Positions 50,722-59,448 of a stretch of DNA of 64,000 nt are shown here, piece after piece. The stretch is from an uncultured Verrucomicrobiales bacterium (lineage in GTDB: Bacteria > Verrucomicrobiota > Verrucomicrobiia > Verrucomicrobiales > Akkermansiaceae). The notes under the pieces were generated by a model. That model made no database searches, was not told where the DNA came from, and saw only the letters and a list, made by a program, of their open reading frames with translations. The stretch is taken from assembly GCA_937951675.1 (NCBI GenBank), contig CALFBI010000004.1, forward strand, positions 1 to 64,000, written 5' to 3'. Every line of letters starts with the position of its first letter. The first letter of the stretch is position 1. Made by a program: the position numbers and the translations under genes.

Positions 50722-51372
50722 TTAGAGAGTTTTTTCATGGTCTGTCATTTGCTTCACATTCCGGAATTCAGATTGACTTCCATTCCCCCAAATTTTGATT
50801 CCTGAAGACGTTTCAATGCGTCTAGTCCCTTCTCCAAAGACAGGGGCTTGACCCGGCAAGCGACGGGTGTCGGCGAGAACAATCACTGAATCTTGAGGCG
50901 TTCCCGCAAATCTCCCATTTTTGAACTCAATCACCGCACATTGAACGGAGCCCTCCCCAGGAAGATTAATGTTCTCCACCGTTTTTCCGGTAAGATCCAT
51001 ATAAATTCGTTTTGATAAAATCTCTCCTCTTGCATCGAGTTCCCAAGCACTGGCTCCAGGCTCTTCTTTAAAAGTGGCTATCGCAACATAACGCATCGGT
51101 CGCTCTTCATAACGACCTGTCGCCGCGACATCATTATGGATCACTAAGCCTACTCGCTCACTTGAGACACTCGACCTGAGCCGAACTTCTTCCAGCATAG
51201 TCGCAATCAGTGCTTTTGAAACATCTAAACTCTGGCCTTTATCAATCCGATTGATACCAGTGGTCCCAAGAGCTAATAAAAGGCCAATAATACCTACAAC
51301 CACAAGCATTTCAACTAGTGTAAATCCTCGTTTTTTGTTGATGACCTGACGGACAGAAAGCGCCTTTCTCAT
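50722..51372 (-). CDS. Prepilin-type protein, Verru_Chthon cassette protein D-like
   Basis: A 216-residue protein with leader RGFTLVEMLVVVGIIGLLLALG (about 15-36) and an N-terminal cap of 14 residues before it. The body ends in FAGTPQDSVIVLADTRRLPG, as in the D member (TIGR02596). It is the first gene of the three-gene set. The cassette normally also has protein A; no fourth gene of this type is next to it, so the cassette looks incomplete or the A gene is elsewhere. Confidence 0.78.
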   Translation of the reverse strand: MRKALSVRQVINKKRGFTLVEMLVVVGIIGLLLALGTTGINRIDKGQSLDVSKALIATMLEEVRLRSSVSSERVGLVIHNDVAATGRYEERPMRYVAIATFKEEPGASAWELDARGEILSKRIYMDLTGKTVENINLPGEGSVQCAVIEFKNGRFAGTPQDSVIVLADTRRLPGQAPVFGEGTRRIETSSGIKIWGNGSQSEFRNVKQMTDHEKTL

Positions 51373-51488
51373 TTCATATTAATGCCGATAAAAACGAATC
51401 AGGGCAAGAACAATGTGATGACATTGTATATGCGTTACAAAAAAACATTTTCATTGAATGAATGATGCACCTGACAAGTCCAATCGCT

Positions 51489-51836
51489 ATGAACCGCCTA
51501 AAAAGCTGGACCTTGCTGATAATAATCACCATCTCAACTCTCTTTGGAGCAACATCTTGCGCTGTTGACCCTTATCACTCAAATTCCTCACGGTCTATCG
51601 CTCCCATTGCGGTCGGAGCTCTTGTGCTGGGCGGACTCATCTTGGCGGCTCAACATGATCATCGAAAATATAAAAAAAAGCGGTGTTCCAAATGCCACCA
51701 CTCTTCTTGCCGCTGTCATCGCCGCTCTTACGAAAGACGTCATTACGACGACCGGTCTTACCGAGATCATTCCCGGTATCAAAAACGTTATCGACACTCT
51801 GATTACCGCCCTCGCCGCTGTGATGATTCCTATTAG
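51489..51836 (+). CDS. Small lipoprotein with a His/Cys/Arg-rich tail
   Basis: A protein of about 115 residues. Start ATG 51489 gives a lipoprotein signal with LFGATSC. A second hydrophobic segment (about 39-55, PIAVGALVLGGLILAAQ) follows, and then a tail of about 55 residues very rich in His, Cys, Arg and Tyr (KCSKCHHSSCRCHRRSYERRH). Possibly metal-binding, though such tails are also seen in low-complexity envelope proteins. The last bases overlap the convergent rhomboid gene by four. Confidence 0.65.
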   Translation: MNRLKSWTLLIIITISTLFGATSCAVDPYHSNSSRSIAPIAVGALVLGGLILAAQHDHRKYKKKRCSKCHHSSCRCHRRSYERRHYDDRSYRDHSRYQKRYRHSDYRPRRCDDSY

Positions 51837-52537
51837 ACCATTTCAGAAGACCTTTTCTTCGCTTTAACCAAATCGCCTTTCCTCTGTGCCAACAAGCGCT
51901 CTTTAGTCATACGATTCCGCACGGAACGATGCGCTACCAACCACCCTGCGATGCCGCCAAATAAATGCGTTTCGTGACCAATGGACTGCAAGGCAACCAG
52001 GACTTGAAAGATTTCCAAATCCTTCAAAAACGCCGGCAGCGCTTCATTGAAATCAATCCTCATCATTACAGTAAACAGGGCACTAAAAGAGATTAAAGCA
52101 ATGGCAAGGTTTCTAGACGCAAAGCGCACTCTTAAAAAACGAAATTCGGATTCATAAACCGTGCTCGCTAAGATTAAGGCATAGGCCGCCCCCGAAGCTC
52201 CCACCAAAATCCCCGCTGGTCGCAAAATCAAAAAACCTACTCCTCCGCAAAGAAAACCACTTAGTAGAATCACAGTTAAGGCCTTCTTCCCTATGACTCG
52301 GTTAATAAAACGGCCAAAATACCAAAGCACCCAAAAATTGGGCAACAGATGAAACCAGAACCCTCCGTGAACAAAACCATAGCTGAGTAAATGTAAGAGC
52401 CCCCACCCCCTCCAGTCCGAAGAATGCAACCCTAGATACTGGTAAAAAACGCCAGATTCCCCTGAGACCTCCTTCAGGCCATGCACCAATAGAATGAAGA
52501 ACAGCACCCACCCGATAGGCGAAAACAGGTTTTTCAT
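51833..52537 (-). CDS. Rhomboid-family intramembrane serine protease
   Basis: A protein of about 234 residues with six TM helices. The start ATG at 52537 is preferred. Catalytic features are GASGAAYAL (Ser in helix 4, about 124-132) and the His in GHETHLFGGIAGWL (about 190-203), with SYGFVHGGFWFHLLPNFWVLWYFG giving the helix 2 His segment of rhomboids. It lies about 110 bp after nuoC on the same strand. Substrate unknown; it is two genes from the PDZ/sigma operon, where site-2 proteolysis could be relevant, but this is only proximity. Confidence 0.85.
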   Translation of the reverse strand: MKNLFSPIGWVLFFILLVHGLKEVSGESGVFYQYLGLHSSDWRGWGLLHLLSYGFVHGGFWFHLLPNFWVLWYFGRFINRVIGKKALTVILLSGFLCGGVGFLILRPAGILVGASGAAYALILASTVYESEFRFLRVRFASRNLAIALISFSALFTVMMRIDFNEALPAFLKDLEIFQVLVALQSIGHETHLFGGIAGWLVAHRSVRNRMTKERLLAQRKGDLVKAKKRSSEMV

Positions 52538-52650
52538 TTCCCAGGAACGAGAAATAAAATGAAGGGTTTTAGGCATTTGTAGGCACTCTAACCTCTTCAG
52601 CCTCTCAAGGTCGAGTCAGGACAACTCTTTTTTAGCCCCATTGGGCTTTT

Positions 52651-53220
52651 TCAGCTTTCCCCTTTTGCGCGAGGTTCCGCGGAAACCCGCCCTCCTGAAC
52701 CTGAACTTGTCACGAAAGGGCCTCCTTCTAGAGGAGCTACTCCAGTGAAAGCAACATCAGGCATATCAGTCGGCTTCCCAGCAAGCGGGAACTCTTTTCG
52801 AAGCGGGAAATAAGGATACCCTTCCCACATAAGAATGCGGCGTAAATCGGGATGATTCGTAAAACGAATACCCATCATGTCATAAGCTTCACGTTCATGC
52901 CAATCTGCAGTCGCCCAAAGGTCTACAACCGAAGGGACTTCCTGATCTTCTTCAACCCGAGCCCGAAGCCGAAGATGTTTAGAGTCATCAACAACGGCAA
53001 GTTCGTGAACAGATTCAAATCTTGGCTCTTCGCCATAATGATCTAAAGTCGAAATATCGATGAGAAAATCATAACCTAACTCTGTTTTACAATATTCCAG
53101 AATAGGCCGCAGAGAATCAAGCTCTACAATCAGAGTCGTTTCAGAACGAAACTCTATTACTTCTTTAATCGAGTCTTTGAATTTCGATTGGAGGGTTGAG
53201 GCATCAGGATTTAGGCTCAT
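52651..53220 (-). CDS. nuoC: NADH-quinone oxidoreductase subunit C
   Basis: A 189-residue subunit of complex I (30 kDa type). The signature REAYDMMGIRFTNHPDLRRIL (about 110-130) and FPLRKEFPLAGKP are present. The C-terminal tail (about 150-189) is Gly/Ser-rich. It is 36 bp after nuoB on the same strand. It is not fused to NuoD, and no nuoD follows. Confidence 0.94.
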   Translation of the reverse strand: MSLNPDASTLQSKFKDSIKEVIEFRSETTLIVELDSLRPILEYCKTELGYDFLIDISTLDHYGEEPRFESVHELAVVDDSKHLRLRARVEEDQEVPSVVDLWATADWHEREAYDMMGIRFTNHPDLRRILMWEGYPYFPLRKEFPLAGKPTDMPDVAFTGVAPLEGGPFVTSSGSGGRVSAEPRAKGES

Positions 53221-53256
53221 AAAACGAAACTTTTAAAATCAAAAATTTAAACAAGA

Positions 53257-53787
53257 TTAAGCCTCTTCTGGCGCGACTAGAAGAGCTTTAGCGGACTCTT
53301 CCTTTTCAATTTTTCTCTGTAATTTCATCAAACCCTCAATGAGAGCTTCGGGCCGTGGAGGACAACCTGAAATATAAACATCCACTGGAATCAATTGATC
53401 AATTCCCTGTAAAACAGCATAAGAACGATACATGCCCCCACTCGAAGCACAGGCTCCCATCGCAATGCACCACTTCGGCCCAGGCATTTGATCCCAAACC
53501 CGTTTGACTGCCAGAGCCATCTTATACGTCACGGTTCCAGAAACGATCATCACATCACTTTGACGAGGTGAAAAACGCATCACTTCTGCCCCAAAACGAG
53601 AAATATCAAAGCGGGAAGCTCCTGTTGCCATCAACTCAATAGCGCAGCAAGCCAAACCCATTGGCATTGGCCAGAGCGAATTGCTTCGCATCCAGTTAAT
53701 GGCGGAATCTAAACGCGTAAAAATAATATTACCTTCAACTTTAGAGTCGTATGCTGCGTGAGCGAGATCTGAATTAGGAGTCACCAT
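53257..53787 (-). CDS. nuoB: NADH-quinone oxidoreductase subunit B
   Basis: A protein of about 176 residues carrying the N2 [4Fe-4S] cluster of complex I. Ligand cysteines are in [20 protein letters not shown] and [10 protein letters not shown], with the segment [24 protein letters not shown] between them. The ATG at 53787 fits the family; an upstream TTG at 53868 would extend it by 27 residues without family sequence. The gene upstream codes for a PDZ protein, not NuoA. Confidence 0.94.
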   Translation of the reverse strand: MVTPNSDLAHAAYDSKVEGNIIFTRLDSAINWMRSNSLWPMPMGLACCAIELMATGASRFDISRFGAEVMRFSPRQSDVMIVSGTVTYKMALAVKRVWDQMPGPKWCIAMGACASSGGMYRSYAVLQGIDQLIPVDVYISGCPPRPEALIEGLMKLQRKIEKEESAKALLVAPEEA

Positions 53788-53873
53788 AACGTCTTGTGTG
53801 CAATTAAGGTAATGCCCACAAGACAAAGCCTCAATCACTTTGTGAAAAATTTCACAAGCAGGTCGCAAAAGGC

Positions 53874-54719
53874 TTAATGCGCCACTGCTTTAGGGTAGAG
53901 AGATGGGGTTAATTTCAACTCCATTACATCAACCCCACGAATCACGCTGAGTTCACAGCTCTCTCCTGGCTTGAGAAAATAAAACCGATTCACGCATTCT
54001 TGATAATTTCCTACAAGCTGCCCTGCAATTTTGATAATAACGTCCCCTTTTTGCAATCCAGCCTTCTTTGCTGGAGACTCTGGGCGAACACCAAGGACGA
54101 CGGGCGAAACATTTTCTAGATCCATATTGATCCCCACCCAGCTACGCTGCATCGATTGGTGACTTGCATAATCTTGGGAAATTTTACTCATCACCTGCAC
54201 CGGTAAAGCGAAAGCAATCGGGCCTGAATCTTTAAAAGGTTGGTGCGCAATCGCGACGACTTCCCCTTTTTCATTTTTAAGAAGGGTCCCAGCAAGTGGA
54301 ACTTTCCCCTCTGCATACTGAACCCGATACATCGTTAAAGGTAAAATTCTCCCTCCAAAATGAGTAATCTCACCAAGATAGCGGGCCTTATCTTCCTTAG
54401 AATAAAGAAAATGATCTCCTATGGTAGGGCTTCCGCCCCCTTCCCCGAGATGATGATCTGCTTCTCCTTCAAATTGAAGGAGAGTTAAGCGACTGACATG
54501 ATCGTGAAGAAGTAACTTCGCAGTTACTCCGTTCACAGCTGCTTTCGTCGGATCTACGCCAATCGCCGCGATCGTAGCGAGAACCCCTTTTTGGCCCGTG
54601 CTGAACGCCTCCGATTGGATTTTCGTCGAGCCAGCCAAAAAAGAAACTTCCGGAGCGGCCTCAAGTGCGGCCACAGAAAAAAAACAAGTAAATGCTAAAA
54701 ATGTCGTTCTCATATTCAT
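53874..54719 (-). CDS. Secreted PDZ protein with a degenerate HtrA-like protease domain
   Basis: A 281-residue protein with a signal peptide (about 1-21). A trypsin-like beta domain (about 30-180) can be recognised by strand order, but the catalytic Ser motif reads [20 protein letters not shown] instead of GDSGGP and no His/Asp pair is clear, so the protease is probably inactive. A PDZ domain is at about 190-275: [20 protein letters not shown]. It follows the one-TM protein and the ECF sigma gene in the same direction, a layout like RpoE-RseA-DegS-type envelope stress systems. Confidence 0.72.
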   Translation of the reverse strand: MNMRTTFLAFTCFFSVAALEAAPEVSFLAGSTKIQSEAFSTGQKGVLATIAAIGVDPTKAAVNGVTAKLLLHDHVSRLTLLQFEGEADHHLGEGGGSPTIGDHFLYSKEDKARYLGEITHFGGRILPLTMYRVQYAEGKVPLAGTLLKNEKGEVVAIAHQPFKDSGPIAFALPVQVMSKISQDYASHQSMQRSWVGINMDLENVSPVVLGVRPESPAKKAGLQKGDVIIKIAGQLVGNYQECVNRFYFLKPGESCELSVIRGVDVMELKLTPSLYPKAVAH

Positions 54720-54724
54720 TGAAA

Positions 54725-55123
54725 TTAAAATTCTCCTATCGAAACTCCCTGATACTGCCCTAATGGACTCACTCCAAAACTTCGCGAATCGGTATACGCC
54801 AAGGCCCCCCCTAGCACTTCTTGAGACTCTTGAACTTCTGCCACAGCACTTTCAGGATCCGCACTCTGCCCCAAGAAAAATGAAACTGAAAGAAGCGCTA
54901 AAATACCTGCAACAGCGGCGCCTTGCCAAACAAGCTGTGCCCCAAAAAACTCTTTGACCCTTTCAAAAAACAAACCACGCGCGGATCGCTTCAACAATTC
55001 AGCGCGTTGAACTTCTCGGAAATCTTGCTGAAATTTCTGGAAATATTCCTCCCCTGGAGTTTCGTGCCGCTTCAATTGAAGTAAGGACTGAAGTTCTTTG
55101 AATTGGTCTGATTCTTGAGGCAT
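54725..55123 (-). CDS. One-TM protein, possible anti-sigma factor
   Basis: A 132-residue protein with a helical N-terminal region (about 1-65, charged) containing the segment EEYFQKFQQDFREVQRAELL, one TM helix (about 69-85, AAVAGILALLSVSFFLG) and a short periplasmic tail of about 45 residues. It lies 19 bp downstream of an ECF sigma gene and five bp before the PDZ-protein gene. The position and topology fit an RseA-like anti-sigma factor, though no zinc motif of the ZAS type is visible. It is therefore inferred. Confidence 0.6.
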   Translation of the reverse strand: MPQESDQFKELQSLLQLKRHETPGEEYFQKFQQDFREVQRAELLKRSARGLFFERVKEFFGAQLVWQGAAVAGILALLSVSFFLGQSADPESAVAEVQESQEVLGGALAYTDSRSFGVSPLGQYQGVSIGEF

Positions 55124-55142
55124 AAGTATGAGAAAAGATTAT

Positions 55143-55739
55143 TTAGGGAGCGTAATCGACCAAGAAAGCTTGTAACTGCTTGTGAGCGTAGTGCAGACGA
55201 GATCGAACGGTGCCTTCTGTAACACCCAGGATTTTGCTAATCTCCGCATGGGGGACTCCCTGAATATCAAACATTGTAACAACTGCTCTGTGGTCCTCTG
55301 ACAGCTTCATCAGCGCTTCGTTCAATTTTTTTTGAAGCTCGTTAACTCCTACTTGGTGTCTTGGGTTCGCTCGATGGCTATAATCGATAAAAGCAGGATC
55401 ATTTTGAATACCTGAATCGATGTGATCTAAGCTCATAGCCGCCCGTCTCTTTCTCTTTTTAAGAAAGTTCAAGGTCATGTTCACCGCGATGGTATAAATC
55501 CAAGTATAGAAGGAAGAGCGCCCCTGAAAGCGCTTGATCGACCGATAAGCCTTCGCAAAAACATCCTGTAGAAGGTCATTCGCATCATCATGGTTTGAAG
55601 TCATATGGTAGACCAACCCGTAAAGCTTGCGAGAATACTTCTCGACCAACTCATCGAAAGCTAAGGCGTCTCCATTTTGAGCCCTCAATACGAGCTCTTT
55701 ATCCCCCTCCTTTCCGCGATCTATTTCGGTCTCACTCAT
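55143..55739 (-). CDS. ECF-type RNA polymerase sigma factor
   Basis: A 198-residue group-4 sigma factor. Region 2 (about 30-100) has FDELVEKYSRKLYGLVYHMTSNHDDANDLLQDVFAKAYRSI and RGRSSFYTWIYTIAVNMTLNFLKK-like sequence; region 4 (about 145-190) has FDIQGVPHAEISKILGVTEGTVRSRLHYAHKQL. It is the first gene of a run with a one-TM protein and a PDZ protein, and so probably directs their transcription in response to envelope signals. Confidence 0.88.
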   Translation of the reverse strand: MSETEIDRGKEGDKELVLRAQNGDALAFDELVEKYSRKLYGLVYHMTSNHDDANDLLQDVFAKAYRSIKRFQGRSSFYTWIYTIAVNMTLNFLKKRKRRAAMSLDHIDSGIQNDPAFIDYSHRANPRHQVGVNELQKKLNEALMKLSEDHRAVVTMFDIQGVPHAEISKILGVTEGTVRSRLHYAHKQLQAFLVDYAP

Positions 55740-55779
55740 TTCAATTCACCTTCCTATGATCCTTAGAGACCCTTCCCCA

Positions 55780-56793
55780 TTATTCAAAACGACCTCGACA
55801 ACAGCTCACTCCGACATATTGAGCGTCATCCAAAATCATTTTTTCGATAGAAACTTTAATTGAAGCCATTTGGCAATCTTTCGCAAGAAGGTGCTCGGCG
55901 ATCTCTACTGCTAATGTTTCGATTAGTTTTCTCGGTTTTTGCTCTCCTAGCTGAATCACTTCCCGCGTCGCTGCGTAATAATCAACCGTTCGCTCAATTT
56001 CGTCTTCTTGTTCATTAAAAGGGATTTTAGGAGTAATCTCTAAGTCGACTAAAAGCTTTTGTGCCTCTTCACGCTCCTCTTCCGGAACTCCAATATGAGT
56101 CCACACTTCTAATCGTCTCACCCTAATCTGATCCCGCGAAACCAACCCGCCCCCCTGAGAAACTAAGCTATTTGAACCTAGATGTTTAATCACTTGAGTG
56201 AGGCTCGGAAACAAATAATCAGGATTTTCGGCCTGAAGACGAGCCGCAGGATCATACCCTGTGAGTAACCCCATAGAGGTGACTCCACAGTGTTGAGCCG
56301 TTCGGATATCATGCACCATATCACCCAAGAAAACGGTCTCTTCTGGAACAAGAGCGTGCTGGATCAGCATTTGCTCCAGGGTGATTCGTTTATCGATCAC
56401 GCTCGCATAAATCACCTCAAAATAATCAATCAGCCCAAATTCACGTGCTTGTGCTTCTAAAGTCGACTGATCCATACTGCTTAAGATGAAAAGTCTGCCT
56501 CCCATTTGCTTCGCTTTCTCTAAGACTTCTTTCGCGCCCTGCAAAAGAGTCACTCCTGCTTCCGATTCGTTGAAAGCCTTCCGGAAATGAAGCTCTAGCT
56601 CATCAATTGGAACTTCAGGAAGAAATTCTTCATAAAACTCAGGGTAAGGAAGGCGAAAGCTTTTTTGAAAATCTTCCCAACTAAAAGCAGGCAATCCATA
56701 GCGGCCAAAAACCACATTAGTTGCATCAAGTGTCGGACCAGAATCATCCACGAGGGTGCCGGACCAATCAAAAATAAGGTTTTTTATGCTCAT
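55780..56793 (-). CDS. HAD phosphatase fused to dihydroneopterin aldolase (FolB)
   Basis: A 337-residue two-domain protein. Residues 1-206 are a HAD hydrolase: IFDWSGTLVDDSG (motif I; the second Asp of DxD is Ser), LFILSSMDQ (motif II) and FLGDMVHDIRTAQ (motif III). Residues about 221-337 are a FolB domain: RVRRLEVWTHIGVPEEEREEAQKLLVDLEI, ERTVDYYAATREVIQLG and ETLAVEIAEHLL, followed by a conserved KMILDDAQYVGVSCCR. FolB converts dihydroneopterin to 6-hydroxymethyl-dihydropterin. The HAD half may provide the dihydroneopterin phosphate phosphatase step just before it. This is inference. The next gene is DciA-like, 3 bp away. Confidence 0.8.
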   Translation of the reverse strand: MSIKNLIFDWSGTLVDDSGPTLDATNVVFGRYGLPAFSWEDFQKSFRLPYPEFYEEFLPEVPIDELELHFRKAFNESEAGVTLLQGAKEVLEKAKQMGGRLFILSSMDQSTLEAQAREFGLIDYFEVIYASVIDKRITLEQMLIQHALVPEETVFLGDMVHDIRTAQHCGVTSMGLLTGYDPAARLQAENPDYLFPSLTQVIKHLGSNSLVSQGGGLVSRDQIRVRRLEVWTHIGVPEEEREEAQKLLVDLEITPKIPFNEQEDEIERTVDYYAATREVIQLGEQKPRKLIETLAVEIAEHLLAKDCQMASIKVSIEKMILDDAQYVGVSCCRGRFE

Positions 56794-56796
56794 AAT

Positions 56797-57174
56797 CTAC
56801 GCGATAACAAACTGAAGCTTTTTAACGATTTGAGCGGAAAAATGAGCCTGAACTTTACGAAGCAGCATCCCTTTAGATTGCTCCAATTCGAATCGCATCG
56901 AGGGCTGAGTCATCTTAATAGTCAACACACCTCGTTTCAGAGAAGCGGGACTCGTATGCTTCGCGATGAAACTCCCCGCAATTTCTAGCCAAGCTTCTCG
57001 AATCTTTTCTTCTTCGAGTCCTTCACCTAGATGCAGTTTTTTCAGGATCGCATCTAATGCCCCTCCGGCCTCACGCACATTGCGATGAGGATCAGCGACT
57101 TCGTATGTGCCCCGCCACTCTCGAAGCACTCTTGCTTCGAGTGCTTTACGGGCTCGGTGCTCCTTTGGACTCAA
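56797..57174 (-). CDS. DUF721/DciA-like protein
   Basis: A 125-residue protein with a basic N-terminal region and the DUF721 domain (about 38-120), containing ILKKLHLGEGLEEEKIREAWLEIAGSFIAKHTSPASLKRGVL. DciA loads the replicative helicase in many bacteria without DnaC. The start codon is TTG, overlapping the ferredoxin stop (TTGA), so translation is coupled. The gene downstream is the HAD-FolB fusion. Confidence 0.8.
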   Translation of the reverse strand: MSPKEHRARKALEARVLREWRGTYEVADPHRNVREAGGALDAILKKLHLGEGLEEEKIREAWLEIAGSFIAKHTSPASLKRGVLTIKMTQPSMRFELEQSKGMLLRKVQAHFSAQIVKKLQFVIA

Positions 57175-57407
57175 TCTTTCCCGTCTTCACCAATTGCTTC
57201 AACAGGGCAACCTTCCATTGCCTCCACACATTGCTCTCGCTCCTCTTCATTCTCAGGTTGCTTGAAAAGGTATGAATACCCTTCGTCATCTTCCCTGGTG
57301 AAGTTATTAGGAGCGGTCTCCCGACAGAGGTCGCAATCAATACATTGACTATCGACGTAAAATTCGCCTGCGGCATTTTCTGGGTTTTTATCTTCTCGGT
57401 CTGCCAT
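57171..57407 (-). CDS. Ferredoxin, 4Fe-4S type
   Basis: A 78-residue acidic protein with cluster cysteines CIDCDLC (about 22-28) and CVEAMEGCPVEAI (about 59-71), a monocluster ferredoxin arrangement. EFYVDSQCIDCDLCRETAPN and NEEEREQCVEAMEGCP resemble small soluble ferredoxins. It is followed by DciA with an overlap of four bases. Redox partner unknown. Confidence 0.88.
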   Translation of the reverse strand: MADREDKNPENAAGEFYVDSQCIDCDLCRETAPNNFTREDDEGYSYLFKQPENEEEREQCVEAMEGCPVEAIGEDGKD

Positions 57408-57532
57408 AACTTAATTTTTTGTTGCACAAGAGATCGCTGAACTTGCGCTCACAATCAAACTCTTTTTCCTCTTCGGAGATCAATTCAAGTCTGGTAAAGT
57501 CACTTTACCCAACCTTAAATCGCTTTCATCCT

Positions 57533-58543
57533 ATGGCAGAAGCTCCTCATTCCAAATCAAAAAAAGACCTTTCAGATGTCTTTGATGACGATGAATTCCA
57601 ACTCGAAGAGCTTGAAACCTCACAACCTGACAAAACAACTGAAGCCGTTATCCCTATTCTGCAATGTGAAGATGAAGCAGAATTGAGCCTTGAGGATGAC
57701 GACTTTATTGTTCTCGACCTTCCTTCTTCTTCCCCCAAAACAAGCGCTATTAGCCCCCTTTCGTCCCATACTGAAGAAACTCTCCCCGCTAAAAAAGCTC
57801 CGGCAAAAGATGATTTTTGGTCTGATGATCTTTCTGGGGAGGAAGATTCGCAACCTCGAAACACCAAGTTCCGTCGGACACCTATTGAACTCCCCCCTCC
57901 CTCTGCTTCGCCCACCTCTTCAAACTCTGCACCTATCGAAACGCAAAACAAAACGATTGCGACATTCGAAGCTCCCGAACAAAGCGAAAGTTTCGAGCGA
58001 GTGGGTAAAGAAAAACTTAAAATAGAAAAAATCGCCTCTATTGTTGTTTTTTCGATTCTGAGCCTCGCGGTCTTAGGAGCGTTTCTCCTTTATAAAAACA
58101 TCGCTCCTAATGACAACGTGGTGCTACCTGACTCCGCACCGCTCCAAGGAAAGCATATTTATCTAAGCTCTTTTCACACTCAATGGGTGAATTCAAACCA
58201 CGCTCTTTACCCTTCCAGCAAGAACCACGACCTTTACCCTCTCGTTACGCTCGAGATTTCTGACACTTGTCCTGATGGAAAAATGCGACTCAGCTTCATC
58301 AACACTGAAGGAAGTAGTATTGGGGACCTCGTCACGCTTCAAATTGAAAATGGTGTTATTAAAAGAACTCAATCACGACAATTTTCTTACGTCCTACCCA
58401 ATGGCATTCAAGACTCAGAATTAGCCGAAATGAAAGTTGGAAATTCAGCCCTCTGGACTATCATGCTCAGAGAGGCCTCCTTAGAGGCTCGAAAAGCACA
58501 AGAGTTCGTCCCCATTTTAAAAACACCTATTTTACACAATTAA
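57533..58543 (+). CDS. One-TM protein with a low-complexity cytoplasmic region
   Basis: A protein of about 336 residues starting at ATG 57533. An acidic and Ser/Pro-rich region (about 1-160, for example SDVFDDDEFQLEELE) precedes one TM helix (about 167-190, IASIVVFSILSLAVLGAFLLY), and a beta-rich outer domain follows with KHIYLSSFHTQWVNSN and GKMRLSFINTEGSSIGD. No family recognised. It lies three bp before hemQ. Confidence 0.6.
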   Translation: MAEAPHSKSKKDLSDVFDDDEFQLEELETSQPDKTTEAVIPILQCEDEAELSLEDDDFIVLDLPSSSPKTSAISPLSSHTEETLPAKKAPAKDDFWSDDLSGEEDSQPRNTKFRRTPIELPPPSASPTSSNSAPIETQNKTIATFEAPEQSESFERVGKEKLKIEKIASIVVFSILSLAVLGAFLLYKNIAPNDNVVLPDSAPLQGKHIYLSSFHTQWVNSNHALYPSSKNHDLYPLVTLEISDTCPDGKMRLSFINTEGSSIGDLVTLQIENGVIKRTQSRQFSYVLPNGIQDSELAEMKVGNSALWTIMLREASLEARKAQEFVPILKTPILHN

Positions 58544-58545
58544 CG

Positions 58546-59370
58546 ATGCCTGAACCCATCTCACCTGTATTACTTCATGAAGGCTGGCATGTGCAGCACC
58601 TCTTCTACCAGATTGACCATACACAATGGGAAATGCTCGATAACCAAGATAAAATCGAAGCTAAAACCCGTCTTGCTGAACTTGTGCAAGAAATCAGATC
58701 CACGAAAGAGACCCACCTTCTCACCTTCGCCATGGTCAGCCCAAAGGCTGATATTGGTTTCATGCTCCTCACCCCTGATTTGCAGGACTCGATCGCATTC
58801 GAGAAACAACTCAGCCTCTCACTTGGAGCGGACGTTCTCACCCCATCTTACTCATACCTCTCTGTCACTGAGAGCTCAGAATACACCACTTCTCGAGAGC
58901 AATACGGGCAAGAAACCTTAATTCAAGAAAAAGGTCTTTCTGAAAAAAGCGCTGAATACGAAGAAGCTCTCTCTGAGTTCGATGCCCGAATGGAGCACTA
59001 CCTAAAACACCGGCTTTACCCCGTCTTACCTGACTGGCCTGTAATGTGCTTTTATCCCATGTCTAAACGAAGGAATGTTGATCAAAACTGGTATAATCTC
59101 GATTACGAGGTCAGAAGGAAATTAATGAAATCTCATGCCACTACTGGCAGGAAATATGCAGGAAAAATCCTACAACTCATCACCGGGTCCACTGGCCTTG
59201 ATGATATGGAATGGGGTGTCACCCTCCTCTCCAAGTCCACTTCCGACATCAAAGACATCGTTCACGAAATGCGCTTTGATGAAGTCTCGGCCACCTACGC
59301 CGAATTTGGCGATTTTTACATCGGGCTTCAACTCCCTTTAGATAATCTTTACCGGAAACTTCTCCTTTAA
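58546..59370 (+). CDS. hemQ: Coproheme decarboxylase HemQ (chlorite dismutase family)
   Basis: A 274-residue protein. The heme-binding and signature region RRKLMKSHATTGRKYAGKI (about 189-207) with GSTGLDDMEWGVTLLS and FDEVSATYAEFGDFYIGLQL is typical of the Firmicutes/Actinobacteria-type HemQ (ChdC), which decarboxylates coproheme III to heme b in the coproporphyrin-dependent pathway. The axial His is in KSHATTGRKY. The start ATG is three bases from the stop of the previous gene, so the two are coupled. Confidence 0.92.
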   Translation: MPEPISPVLLHEGWHVQHLFYQIDHTQWEMLDNQDKIEAKTRLAELVQEIRSTKETHLLTFAMVSPKADIGFMLLTPDLQDSIAFEKQLSLSLGADVLTPSYSYLSVTESSEYTTSREQYGQETLIQEKGLSEKSAEYEEALSEFDARMEHYLKHRLYPVLPDWPVMCFYPMSKRRNVDQNWYNLDYEVRRKLMKSHATTGRKYAGKILQLITGSTGLDDMEWGVTLLSKSTSDIKDIVHEMRFDEVSATYAEFGDFYIGLQLPLDNLYRKLLL

Positions 59371-59379
59371 ATGCTTCTT

Positions 59380-59427
59380 CTCAATCAATTCATTAAGTTT
59401 ACTTAACTAATTGATTGAGATCTTTTT
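59380..59427 (+). terminator. Rho-independent terminator after hemQ
   Basis: An 11-bp stem CTCAATCAATT/AATTGATTGAG with an inner palindromic TAAGT/ACTTA, followed by a T-run. Confidence 0.8.
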
Positions 59428-59448
59428 CAGCTTCTGTATCCTCCCTAA

